Shown piece after piece: positions 34,007 through 42,326 of a stretch of DNA of 64,000 nt. The notes under the pieces are model-generated. The model had not been told where the DNA came from and searched no databases. It was given only the letters and a program-made list of their open reading frames with translations. The position numbers and the translations under genes are program-made. The stretch comes from Acidobacteriota bacterium (GTDB lineage Bacteria; Acidobacteriota; Blastocatellia; Pyrinomonadales; Pyrinomonadaceae), in the NCBI GenBank assembly GCA_016700175.1, contig CP065003.1, forward strand, positions 2,862,001 to 2,926,000. Direction: 5' to 3'. Each line of letters opens with the position of its first letter. Position 1 is the stretch's first letter.

Positions 34007-35551
34007 TTGCAACACGAACTCGTCCTCATTCTCGATTTCGGCTCACAATACACTCAACTGATCGCCCGGCGCGTGCGGGAGCAGGGGATCTATTGCGAGA
34101 TACACCCTTTCAGCCTTCCCGCCGATGAGATCAAGGCGCGTTCGCCGAAAGGCGTAATCCTCTCCGGCGGCCCTTCGAGCGTAACCGACGAAGGCGCGCC
34201 GCGCGTCAAACCGGACTTCTACGAGAAGATCGATGTCCCCATCCTTGGGATCTGCTACGGGATGCAGCTCTTTGCGATCGACCTGGGGGGTGCCACGGAA
34301 CCCGCCGCTCGTAGGGAGTACGGGCGCGCCGAGCTGAAGCGCCTCAGCGGAAAGACCGACCTCTTCACCGACCTGCCCGAAAAGCTGGAGGTCTGGATGA
34401 GCCACGGCGACCACGTCATCGAACTGCCCGAAGGCTTCACAAAGACCGCCACGACAGGCGACGTGATAACCGCCATCGAGGATCCCGAAAGAAAGCTGTA
34501 CGGCGTCCAGTTCCATCCGGAGGTCGCGCACACTCCGAAAGGCGCAGAGATCCTGCACAACTTCCTGTTCGACATATGCGGCTGCCGCGGCGACTGGACT
34601 CCCCAGCAGTTCATCGACGAAGAGGTCGAGAAGATCCGCGAGATCGTCGGCACAGAAGGCCGCGTCGTCTGCGGGCTTTCGGGCGGCGTCGATTCTACCG
34701 TTGCGGCAGTGCTGGTCCACGAGGCGATCGGCGACCGGCAAACCTGCATTTTCGTCAACAACGGACTTCTTCGCGCCAACGAGTTCCAGGACACGCTCAG
34801 GCTTTATCGAGACCGCCTGCACCTGAACGTGGTCGGCGTCGATGCTTCGAGCGAGTTCTACAAGGTCCTGAAAGGAAAGACCGATCCGGAAGAGAAGCGG
34901 AAGGCGATCGGCCGCAAGTTCATAAAGGTCTTCGACGACGAAGCGCACAAGATCGGCGGCGTCGACTGGCTAGTGCAGGGCACGCTCTATCCCGACGTGA
35001 TCGAATCGGTGTCGCTCCGCGGCGCCAGCGTTACGATCAAAACGCACCACAACGTCGGAGGGCTTCCGAAGAAGATGAAGCTGAAGCTGATCGAGCCTCT
35101 CCGCGAGCTGTTCAAGGACGAGGTAAGGAGAATCGGCGCCAGGCTGGACATTCCCGAAGAGATCCTGGAGCGGCATCCGTTCCCGGGTCCCGGCCTGGCG
35201 GTCCGGATCCTCGGAGAAGTGACGCCGGAAAAGGTCGAGCTTCTTCAGAAGGTGGACAAGATCTTCATCGACGAACTTCACACGGAAGGCCTTTACAACG
35301 AGACGTGGCAGGCGTTCGCGGTGCTTCTGCCGATACATTCGGTCGGGGTGATGGGCGATTTCAGGACTTACGAGCAGGCGGCGGCTCTTCGCGCTATAAC
35401 TTCGACCGACGGCATGACCGCCGACTGGGCGAGGCTCCCGCACGAATTCCTGGCGAAGGTCTCAAGCCGCATCACATCCGAGATCCGCGGCATTAACCGC
35501 GTCGTTTACGACATTTCTTCGAAGCCTCCGAGCACGATCGAATGGGAATAA
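34007..35551 (+). CDS. guaA: GMP synthase (glutamine-hydrolysing)
   Basis: Converts XMP to GMP using glutamine and ATP. The start is TTG at 34007, 10 nt after CCGGAGA and just inside the promoter; it yields LQHELVLILDFGSQYTQLI. The class I amidotransferase domain has Cys83 in GICYGMQLFA and His/Glu in FHPEVAHT. The ATP-pyrophosphatase domain has SGGVDSTVAAVL, and the dimerisation domain ends in the canonical PPSTIEWE. 514 residues, as usual. Confidence 0.96.
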   Translation: MQHELVLILDFGSQYTQLIARRVREQGIYCEIHPFSLPADEIKARSPKGVILSGGPSSVTDEGAPRVKPDFYEKIDVPILGICYGMQLFAIDLGGATEPAARREYGRAELKRLSGKTDLFTDLPEKLEVWMSHGDHVIELPEGFTKTATTGDVITAIEDPERKLYGVQFHPEVAHTPKGAEILHNFLFDICGCRGDWTPQQFIDEEVEKIREIVGTEGRVVCGLSGGVDSTVAAVLVHEAIGDRQTCIFVNNGLLRANEFQDTLRLYRDRLHLNVVGVDASSEFYKVLKGKTDPEEKRKAIGRKFIKVFDDEAHKIGGVDWLVQGTLYPDVIESVSLRGASVTIKTHHNVGGLPKKMKLKLIEPLRELFKDEVRRIGARLDIPEEILERHPFPGPGLAVRILGEVTPEKVELLQKVDKIFIDELHTEGLYNETWQAFAVLLPIHSVGVMGDFRTYEQAAALRAITSTDGMTADWARLPHEFLAKVSSRITSEIRGINRVVYDISSKPPSTIEWE

Positions 35552-35567
35552 GAGAGTACTGAGAGAT

Positions 35568-35789
35568 GAGGACTGAGGACTGAGTCCGGAATCCGCACAA
35601 TATTTGACGGGGCGAACGAGCAATCCGTCCGCGTGGCGGACAAATGAGTTTAGCCGTGGGCAAGCCGCAAGCGCGGCCCACGGTTCAGACGCCGACAAAG
35701 TCCGGAGCCGCTTTAGCGGCATCATGACCGAAAGTCGGACTTCGAAGAGAGGGTCTTCACTCAGTCCTCGGTCCTTTCCTCTCAGTCCT
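35568..35789. repeat. Inverted heptamer-array pair between guaA and the DASS gene
   Basis: GGACTGA units at 35568-35584 and TCAGTCC/TCGGTCC units at 35760-35789 enclose about 175 bp, which contains a hairpin with arms CCGTGGGC and GCCCACGG (35653-35683). The right array ends about 9 bp before the GTG start of the transporter. Confidence 0.75.
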
Positions 35790-35797
35790 GAATACCT

Positions 35798-37324
35798 GTG
35801 AGCAGCCAAGTCCGCCAGCCCCTTTCCGACGAGCCTTTTTCCCGGCCCGAGTCGCGGTTCGACATCATACGGGCGCGGGTCGGATTCGTGCTTGCTCCCG
35901 CCGCGTTCCTCGCGATCTACTTCTATCCTTTCGAGCTGAAACCCGAGGCGCACAGTCTTGCGGCGGTCATCGCGGCCGTGATCATCCTCTGGATCTGCGA
36001 ATCGCTCCCGATGCCGGTCACCGCGCTTATCGGCGCCGCGATGTGCGTGATCTTCAACGTCGCGCCGGTAAAGCAGGTGTTCGCGCCGTTCGGAGATCCG
36101 CTGATGTTCCTCTTCATCGGCTCGTTCATCATCGCCCGGGCGATCTTCATCCACGACCTCGACAAGCGGTTCGCGTTCGGCGTCCTTTCCCTGAAGTGGA
36201 TCGGGGCGCGGCCTTCGAGGATCCTTTTCGCATTCGGAGCGGTCACCGCGTTCAGTTCCGCCTGGATCTCGAACACCGCCACGACCGCGATGATGTTCGC
36301 GATCGGGCTTTCGATCCTCGCGTTCCTCTTCAAACACGAGAAAGAAACGGGCGTAAAGATCAATCCCGGGTACGCGACCGCGATGATGCTGATCACGTCC
36401 TTTTCTGCAACGATCGGCGGGCTGATGACGCCGATCGGGACGCCGCCGAATGTGATCGGGCTCGGGTTCATGAGGCGGATCCTGGACGTCGATATATCAT
36501 TCTTCAAGTGGATGATGATCGGCGCTCCCATCGCGATCATCCTTTACCTGTTTCTCTACTTCTACTTCAACCTCGTCGCTCCGGCGGGCGTGAAAGAGAT
36601 CCCCGGCTCGGAAGAGATGATCGCCCGGGAAAAGAGCGAGCTCGGCGGTTGGACCCGAGGCCAAAAGTCGACCGTGATCGCGTTCCTGACCGCGGTTTCT
36701 CTCTGGATACTCGCGGGAGTCATCGGCCTTGTCGTCGGGGAAGCGAGTCCCGTTTACAAGGCTATCCAGTCGAGTTTTCCCGAGGCTGTCGGAGCGGTCG
36801 TCGGAGCGGTGCTTCTGTTCATCCTGCCCGGCAACAATGAAGGGGAAAAGGCGATCACGTGGGGCGATGCGGTGCAGATCGACTGGGGCGTGATCCTTTT
36901 GTACGGAGGAGGATTCGCGCTCGGAGTGCTTTCTTTTCAGACTGGTCTCGCAGAGGAGATCGGGCGGAACCTGACGCTGCTTCTGCCTTTGAGCGGAGGC
37001 TTCGGACTGCTCGTCGCGTCCGTGATCGTCGCGGTTCTGATCTCCGAAACGACATCGAACACGGCCTCGGCGAATATGGTCGTCCCCGTAGTGATCGCGA
37101 TCGCCCAGGCGCAAGGCCAGGACCCGTTCATTCCGGCGCTCGGAGCGACATTCGGAGCGAGCCTCGGGTTCATGCTGCCGGTCTCGACGCCCTGCAACGC
37201 GATAGTCTACGGATCGGGCTACATCCCTCTGATGAAGATGGTGAAGTACGGAATCCTAGTGGATATCATCGGCGCGGCGGTGATAATCGGGGTCCTGAGC
37301 TTGCTAGGAGTGTTCCTTAGATAA
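35798..37324 (+). CDS. DASS/SLC13-family sodium:anion symporter
   Basis: 508 residues with about 12 hydrophobic segments. The two substrate/sodium SNT motifs are visible as ISNTATTAMM (near residue 155) and TSNTASANM (near 415), along with PIGTPPNVIG and the C-terminal LPVSTPCNAIVYGSGYI. This is the VcINDY/CitT architecture for dicarboxylates, tricarboxylates or sulfate. The start is given as GTG at 35798; a heptamer array ends just before it and no Shine-Dalgarno sequence is visible, so the start is uncertain. Substrate not determinable. Confidence 0.9.
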   Translation: MSSQVRQPLSDEPFSRPESRFDIIRARVGFVLAPAAFLAIYFYPFELKPEAHSLAAVIAAVIILWICESLPMPVTALIGAAMCVIFNVAPVKQVFAPFGDPLMFLFIGSFIIARAIFIHDLDKRFAFGVLSLKWIGARPSRILFAFGAVTAFSSAWISNTATTAMMFAIGLSILAFLFKHEKETGVKINPGYATAMMLITSFSATIGGLMTPIGTPPNVIGLGFMRRILDVDISFFKWMMIGAPIAIILYLFLYFYFNLVAPAGVKEIPGSEEMIAREKSELGGWTRGQKSTVIAFLTAVSLWILAGVIGLVVGEASPVYKAIQSSFPEAVGAVVGAVLLFILPGNNEGEKAITWGDAVQIDWGVILLYGGGFALGVLSFQTGLAEEIGRNLTLLLPLSGGFGLLVASVIVAVLISETTSNTASANMVVPVVIAIAQAQGQDPFIPALGATFGASLGFMLPVSTPCNAIVYGSGYIPLMKMVKYGILVDIIGAAVIIGVLSLLGVFLR

Positions 37325-37357
37325 ATAGTCGCCGATCCCCGATCGTGCCCGTTTAGA

Positions 37358-37396
37358 GCAGCGCTTCGCGCTGCCAAAGCGGGGTGAAACCCCGCT
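37358..37396. terminator. Two adjacent perfect hairpins
   Basis: GCAGCGC-TTC-GCGCTGC (37358-37374) and AGCGGGG-TGAAA-CCCCGCT (37378-37396). They lie 34 bp after the DASS stop on the plus strand and directly at the stop codon of the small minus-strand ORF. Either or both genes could use them as terminators, although no long T run follows. Confidence 0.5.
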
Positions 37397-37547
37397 AACT
37401 CAATAAACCTCGGGCTTTAGCAGGGTCGTTCGAGTTGATCATTATTGCTTCAGGGCCGCCGATACTTCTTATCCAGTGCGGGATCTCGGGGATTAGATTG
37501 CGCTCCCTACAGAGCGCCAAAGAGTCCGGAATACTTGCCACAGACAT
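37395..37547 (-). CDS. Candidate 50-residue small protein
   Basis: An ATG at 37547 preceded by TTAGGAGACAA (a strong Shine-Dalgarno sequence at 5-nt spacing) opens 50 codons ending in TAG at 37395. The product begins MSVASIPDSLALCRERNLIP and includes a PEIPHWIRSIGGPEA segment. The stop overlaps a perfect hairpin. I do not recognise the protein. Third-position GC is lower than in neighbouring genes, so it may be acquired or a degraded fragment. Its 5' end is copy 2 of the structured leader element. Confidence 0.45.
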   Translation of the reverse strand: MSVASIPDSLALCRERNLIPEIPHWIRSIGGPEAIMINSNDPAKARGLLS

Positions 37548-37627
37548 TTGTCTCCTAACGGAGCCGAAGCTCCCGGGTGTGCTGCGTTGCTTTTAACATT
37601 CCGCGCCGATGGCGCTTCTCATTGGTC
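37540..37627 (-). other. Structured leader element copy 2
   Basis: On the minus strand: CCAATGAGAAGCGCC, the loop, GGCGC, ATGTTAAAAGC, ACCCGG, hairpin GAGC-TTCG-GCTC, TTAGGAG, CAAATGTCTGT. This is the same order as copy 1 at 944-1030. Here the ATG opens the 50-codon ORF at 37547. Flanked by a GGTCAAT heptamer array, as copy 1 is by ACCAATG words. Confidence 0.6.
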
Positions 37628-37693
37628 AATGGTAACTGGTCATTGGTCAATGGTCATTGGTCAATGGTCACTGGTCATTGAACAACGGCCAAT
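37624..37693. repeat. Period-7 array (GGTCAAT/GGTCATT)
   Basis: Eight consecutive degenerate 7-mers of the GGTCANT family followed by two more diverged units. The 580-bp gap 37325-37904 holds, in order, two hairpins, the small ORF, the leader element, this array and a period-9 array at about 37833-37868 (TAGACTCGA/CAGACTCAA). Confidence 0.85.
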
Positions 37694-37904
37694 GATCTGT
37701 CGCCGCTACGCGGTTATGAACAATTATCTGATCGCCTCCCCAAGTTTCGCTTCGCTCCAGGTGGGGCTACAAAAATGACGCCCGCTGCGCGGGCTCCCGA
37801 ACCGACAAAGATCGTAGACAAAACAAACTTGATAGATCTGATAGACTCGACAGACTCAACAGACTCATTGACACCATTCTCCTCACACATCTATAGTCAC
37901 GTTG

Positions 37905-38285
37905 ATGGCCATCCGCCTCAAAACAATTCTTTTCGTACTTCTGATGACCTTCAGCGTTTACGCCGCGGCGCCCGCCGCGGGCGGCGCCGATGAAAAGGTC
38001 TGCCCGATGAAGTGCTGCAAGAAGGCGAAGGCAGATGCGAAAAAGGCCGGCGACCAAAAGTACCTGTGCAGGGTCCTTATCTGCGCCCAGTCTACGCCGG
38101 CTCCTCCGAACGTGTTCTCTTCTTCGACGATAGCTCCGGTTCTTGTCGAAGAGATCGACGCACCCGGTTTCGAGACGCTCTTCGTCTCTGGAACCGCACG
38201 CCATCACGAGCCTTCCGCTCCCGTCCGCGGAGCGCCGGTTAGTAAACAGCCCATCTACATTCAAATCCATTCACTTTTGATCTAG
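37905..38285 (+). CDS. Small exported Cys-rich protein beside the Cu/Ag efflux genes
   Basis: 126 residues from the ATG at 37905; a TTG one codon earlier is also possible. The signal peptide (KTILFVLLMTFSVYAAAPAA) precedes a mature N-terminus with VCPMKCCKKAK, then LCRVLICAQ, giving five Cys plus Met and Lys. The rest is Pro/Ser-rich with two adjacent His. The Cys-Met cluster and the position upstream of a Cus-type efflux set suggest periplasmic binding of a soft metal such as Cu(I). This is inference. I recognise no named family. Confidence 0.65.
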   Translation: MAIRLKTILFVLLMTFSVYAAAPAAGGADEKVCPMKCCKKAKADAKKAGDQKYLCRVLICAQSTPAPPNVFSSSTIAPVLVEEIDAPGFETLFVSGTARHHEPSAPVRGAPVSKQPIYIQIHSLLI

Positions 38286-38365
38286 TTTCAGGGCCGAAGT
38301 GCGTCTGTACTCAGGTGAAGTGCGCCTGATCGCAGCGCAACTTCCGGCTTCCTGGGGCATATCCG

Positions 38366-38512
38366 CGCTTTGGGAAGTCCCCGCGCTGACGCTCGGGGTT
38401 CTGCCGCGTGTCCCAGCTTTGTGGGAAGCCCCCGCGCTGACGCTTGGGGTTCTGCCGCGTGTCCCTGCTTTGTGGGAAGCCCCCGCGCTGACGCTTGGGG
38501 TTCTGCCGGTGC
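38366..38512. repeat. 51-bp tandem repeat, nearly three copies
   Basis: GAAGcCCCCGCGCTGACGC-type units start at 38374, 38425 and 38476, an exact 51-bp spacing, with a few substitutions. Because 51 is a multiple of 3, the unit also gives a 17-residue repeat in an open frame (38299-38592), but that frame has no ribosome-binding site or protein-like composition. It occupies the 326-bp gap 38286-38611 in front of the FixH-like gene. Confidence 0.85.
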
Positions 38513-38611
38513 TCGCTATGCGCCGGACAAGTCTCGCATTAGATCAGCCGGGTCTTCTTACGCTTTGGCCCGGATACCGACAACATTTTTAAGTAAGAAA
38601 GAAATATCAAT

Positions 38612-39037
38612 ATGAGAACAAAGGGATTAGTCGCGTCATTTGTATTGGTTTCTCTCGGAGTTATCGCCGCAGGATGCGGCGCCGGAGGCTCGTCACCGGT
38701 GATGACGACGATCGCGGAAAAGAAAGTCGGGGAGAACCTGGCCGTAGCGATCTCGAACCCCGAAGGAAAACTTAAGAACGGGGAGCAGGAGATCGGTTTG
38801 AAGTTCACCGACGGTTCCGGAAACCCGGTTGAGATCTCCGCCGCTTCGCTCAACTTCAACATGCCGGCGATGGGATCTATGGCGGAAATGAACGATCCCG
38901 CGACACTCAACACGACATCGACGCCCGGCGAGTTCGCCGGCAAGGTCAAGCTTCAAATGGCCGGCGAATGGATCGCCCAGATCAGCTACGAAGGAGAAGA
39001 GACCGGGAAGACGACGATGGAGGTGACGGCATATTAG
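38612..39037 (+). CDS. FixH/YtkA-like lipoprotein of the Cu/Ag efflux cluster
   Basis: 141 residues. A lipoprotein signal (LVASFVLVSLGVIAAGC, lipobox Cys22) is followed by a beta-sandwich with EKKVGENLAVAISNPEGKL, FNMPAMGSMAEMNDPA and PGEFAGKVKLQMAGEWIAQISYEG, the YtkA/FixH pattern common in copper-handling loci. The Met-rich MPAMGSMAEM loop could bind Cu(I). It lies directly upstream of cusA-like. Its TAG stop adjoins a GTGAGCA heptamer array. Confidence 0.82.
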   Translation: MRTKGLVASFVLVSLGVIAAGCGAGGSSPVMTTIAEKKVGENLAVAISNPEGKLKNGEQEIGLKFTDGSGNPVEISAASLNFNMPAMGSMAEMNDPATLNTTSTPGEFAGKVKLQMAGEWIAQISYEGEETGKTTMEVTAY

Positions 39038-39196
39038 TGAGCAGTGAGCGGTGAGCAGTGGTCGGCTGTTCAAAGTCCTGGGCTCAAGGTCCAAAGACAA
39101 GAATGGGCCAGAGAAACTTCATGTTTGATAGAGCGCACAGCTTCGAACCTCGAAAACCGAAACTGACAACTCACGGCTCACCGCTCACTGCTAACC
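39037..39196. repeat. Inverted heptamer-array pair (GTGAGCA) upstream of cusA
   Basis: GTGAGCA/GTGAGCG heptamers at 39037-39062 and CTCACGG/CTCACCG/CTCACTG heptamers at 39170-39196 contain a perfect 17-nt inverted repeat (39040-39056 and 39176-39192) with a 119-nt spacer. It fills the gap between the FixH-like and CusA-like genes, abutting the stop on one side and lying 8 bp from the start codon on the other. Confidence 0.85.
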
Positions 39197-39203
39197 GAGA
39201 CAT

Positions 39204-42200
39204 ATGATCCACTCACTCATCGCACTCTCATTCAGGTACCGCGGCGTCGTGATCGCGCTGTTCGCGATCGTCGCGCTGCTCGGTTACTGGGCTCTCAGGA
39301 ACACGCCGATCGACGCGATCCCCGACGTGTCCGAGAACCAGGTCATCGTCTTCACCGACTGGCCGGGACGATCGCCTCAGGAGGTCGAGGACCAGATCAC
39401 CTATCCGCTGGTCACGAATCTGCAGGGCCTGCCCGGCGTTAAGGTCGTCCGCGCCAACTCGATGTTCAGTTTCTCGATGATCAACATCATCTTCGAGGAC
39501 GGGATCGACCTTTACTGGGCGCGCACACGTGTTCTCGAACGGCTGAATCTCGTGACCGCACAGATGCCTGACGGTGTGACACCGACGCTCGGACCCGACG
39601 CGACCGGCGTCGGACAAGTGTTCTGGTACACGATTGAGAGCGAGAAACACAGTCTCCGGGAGCTTCGAACGCTCCAGGACTGGTTCGTCCGCTACCAGTT
39701 GAACTCGGTCGACGGCGTTGCGGAGGTGGCGGGAGTCGGGGGCTTCGTCCAGCAGTACCAGATAGACGTCGATCCGAATCAGCTGCGGTCCTTCGGACTT
39801 TCGCTTTCGTCGGTGATCGACGCCGTGAAGCGTTCGAATAACAATGTCGGCGGAAACGTGCTCGAGCAGTCCGGAAACTGGTCCGTCGTCCGCGGAGTGG
39901 GTCTCGTGGAATCCGTGGCGGACATCGAGAACGTCGTCATCGGATCGTCGGGCGGCACCCCGGTGTACGTGAAGAACGTCTCGAATGTCAGCCTGGGCGA
40001 CGCGTTCCGGGTCGGAGCGCTCGACAAGAACGGAAAGGAAGCGGTCGGCGGAGTTGTGATCGCCCGGTACGGAGTGAACACGCCCGAAGTGATCGAGGGG
40101 ATCAAGGACAAGATCCGCGAGATCGAGGTCGGGCTTCCGGAAGGCGTGGCGATCGTCCCCTTTTACGACCGAACCGAGCTTGTCGACCGCGCGGCGAACA
40201 CGCTGCAATGGACCCTGATCGAGGAACTGATCCTCGTCGCGCTCGCCCACATTTTCTTCCTGGCGCATTTCCGCTCGATCCTGATCGTATCGATCCCTCT
40301 GCCGCTGGCTGTGCTGATGTCCTTCCTGTTCATGTACGTGATGGGGATCAGCTCGAACATCATGTCGCTCGCGGGTATCGCGATCGCCATCGGCGTGCTT
40401 GTCGATGCCGGGATCGTCGTAACCGAGAACGCCTTCCGCTATTTCGAAAAGAACGACGTGGACACGAGCGACAAGGGCGCCGTCCTGCGGGCCGTGGTCG
40501 AATCCACGAAGCTCGTCGCGAGGCCCGTGTTCTTCTCGATGGCGATAATCATCCTCGCCTTCATTCCCGTTTTCGCGCTCGAGGGACGTGAAGGAAAACT
40601 GTTCCATCCCCTCGCTTACACCAAGACGTTTGCAATGCTGGCCGCAACGATCATCGCGGTCACGCTCGTGCCGGTTCTGTGCACGTTCCTGCTTCGCGGA
40701 AAGATGCACGCCGAGGACCGCAACCCGCTGATGCGGTTCCTTCAGAAGATATACAAGCCGTTCCTTGTGACGGCTCTGAAGCACAGGCTCGCCGCGGTCG
40801 GGACTGCATTGGTCCTGTTTTCCGGCGCGATCTGGCTCGCCTCCGGAATCGGTTCGGAGTTCATGCCGGCGCTGAACGAGGGCGACCTGATGTATATGCC
40901 GGTCACCGATCCTTCCGTTTCTATGGAGGAAGCTTTGCGGCTGATCCAGAGACAGGATGAGATCCTCATGTCCTTCCCTGAAGTGGAACACGCCGTCGGG
41001 AAGGTCGGTCGCGCGGATACTTCGACGGACCCGGCACCGGTGAATATGAACGAAACGATCATCCACCTGAAGCCGGAAAGCGAGTGGCGCGAGGGCGTGA
41101 CGCGCGAGTCGCTGATAGAGGAAATGGACCGGAAGCTGAAGTTCCCGGGTGTCACGAACATATGGACCCAACCGATCATTAACAGGATCGAGATGCTCGC
41201 TACGGGGATCCGTTCGGAGGTCGGGATCAAGATCTTCGGCAGCGACCTGCGGACTCTCGAAAGGCTTTCTCAGCAGGTCGCCGAAACCGTGAAAGGCGTC
41301 GAAGGCGCTGCGGATGTTTATCCGGAGCGTGTCGTCGGCACGCCGTATGTCGACATCGACGTCGACCGCAAGGCGGCGGCAAGGTACGGGATCGACGTCG
41401 GCATGATCAACGAAGCGGTCGAAAAGGGGATCGGCGAAACGAACCTTACCACAACTATCGAAGGCCGCGAGCGATTCCCGATACGCGTTCGCTTTGTGCC
41501 CGAGTTCCGGGGAACGCCCGGGAACATCGGTCAGATCCCAATCGTGATGCCGGACGGATTGTCGATCCCGCTCTCGCAGGTGGCAATGATCCGAACGGTC
41601 AACGGCGCCTCGATGATCGCCAGCGAGAACGGCCTATTGAAAGGAACCGTCTTGCTAAACGTACGAGGTCGGGACGTCGGGTCGTTCGTCGCGGATGCCG
41701 ACCAGGTGCTCAGGGAAAAAGTGCAGCTTCCCGCCGGGTACTACTTCTCCTGGAGCGGCTCATTCGAAAACCAACAGAGGGCGAAGCAGAGGCTTCTTCT
41801 GGTCGTTCCGTTGGTGGTTATTGTGATCTTCGGACTTCTCTACCTGACTTACGATTCGGCGATCGAGGCGGCCCACGTGCTGCTCGCCGTACCCTTCGCC
41901 CTTACGGGCGGCGTTTATCTGCAGTGGCTGCTAGGCTACAACTTCTCGGTCGCGGTGTGGGTCGGCTTCATTGCCCTTTTCGGCACAGCCGTCCAGACAG
42001 GCGTCGTGATGGTGATCTACCTCGAGGAGGCGGTGAAAAAGAAACGCGAGGAGCTCGGCCATCTCGACAGGAGTTCACTTATGGAGGCCGTGATCGAAGG
42101 AGCTTTGCTGAGGCTTCGGCCGAAACTGATGACCGTTTCGACGGTCATCGCCGGGCTGCTGCCGATCATGTGGAGCACCGGAACGGGTTCCGACGTGATG

Positions 42201-42326
42201 CGTCCGCTGGCGACGCCGGTATTAGGCGGCATGGTTTCGAGCCTGCTGCACGTTCTGATCGTCACGCCGGTCATCTTCTACTGGATCCACGAACGCCGTT
42301 TGAAAGCCGAGGAGGCTGAAGTATGA
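39204..42326 (+). CDS. cusA: Heavy-metal RND pump, CusA-like (Cu/Ag)
   Basis: 1040-residue HME-RND inner-membrane pump. The family N-terminus (LIALSFRYRGVVIALF, then NTPIDAIPDVSENQVIVFTDWPG), the TM4 motif GVLVDAGIVVTENAFRYFE and the C-terminal TM set are complete. The region NEGDLMYMPVTDPSVSMEEAL and INRIEMLATGIRSEVGIKI contains the Met residues equivalent to the Cu(I)/Ag(I) three-Met site of CusA, favouring monovalent metals over Co/Zn/Cd. It overlaps the TolC-like gene by 4 bp (ATGA), with CusB-like downstream. Confidence 0.93.
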   Translation: MIHSLIALSFRYRGVVIALFAIVALLGYWALRNTPIDAIPDVSENQVIVFTDWPGRSPQEVEDQITYPLVTNLQGLPGVKVVRANSMFSFSMINIIFEDGIDLYWARTRVLERLNLVTAQMPDGVTPTLGPDATGVGQVFWYTIESEKHSLRELRTLQDWFVRYQLNSVDGVAEVAGVGGFVQQYQIDVDPNQLRSFGLSLSSVIDAVKRSNNNVGGNVLEQSGNWSVVRGVGLVESVADIENVVIGSSGGTPVYVKNVSNVSLGDAFRVGALDKNGKEAVGGVVIARYGVNTPEVIEGIKDKIREIEVGLPEGVAIVPFYDRTELVDRAANTLQWTLIEELILVALAHIFFLAHFRSILIVSIPLPLAVLMSFLFMYVMGISSNIMSLAGIAIAIGVLVDAGIVVTENAFRYFEKNDVDTSDKGAVLRAVVESTKLVARPVFFSMAIIILAFIPVFALEGREGKLFHPLAYTKTFAMLAATIIAVTLVPVLCTFLLRGKMHAEDRNPLMRFLQKIYKPFLVTALKHRLAAVGTALVLFSGAIWLASGIGSEFMPALNEGDLMYMPVTDPSVSMEEALRLIQRQDEILMSFPEVEHAVGKVGRADTSTDPAPVNMNETIIHLKPESEWREGVTRESLIEEMDRKLKFPGVTNIWTQPIINRIEMLATGIRSEVGIKIFGSDLRTLERLSQQVAETVKGVEGAADVYPERVVGTPYVDIDVDRKAAARYGIDVGMINEAVEKGIGETNLTTTIEGRERFPIRVRFVPEFRGTPGNIGQIPIVMPDGLSIPLSQVAMIRTVNGASMIASENGLLKGTVLLNVRGRDVGSFVADADQVLREKVQLPAGYYFSWSGSFENQQRAKQRLLLVVPLVVIVIFGLLYLTYDSAIEAAHVLLAVPFALTGGVYLQWLLGYNFSVAVWVGFIALFGTAVQTGVVMVIYLEEAVKKKREELGHLDRSSLMEAVIEGALLRLRPKLMTVSTVIAGLLPIMWSTGTGSDVMRPLATPVLGGMVSSLLHVLIVTPVIFYWIHERRLKAEEAEV

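Noticed and set aside
35462..36337. 291-codon minus-strand frame across guaA end, repeat pair and DASS start
   Set aside because: It spans two convincing plus-strand genes and an array element, is highly charged and has no domain.
38299..38592. Open frame encoding a 17-residue repeat (ALWEAPALTLGVLPRVP)
   Set aside because: It arises because the 51-bp DNA repeat is a multiple of three; there is no ribosome-binding site and the ends are not protein-like.
39228..41171. A 647-codon open frame antisense to the CusA-like gene
   Set aside because: It mirrors the GC-rich third positions of cusA, has no family motif and is strongly charged like other antisense frames here; the sense protein is unambiguous.
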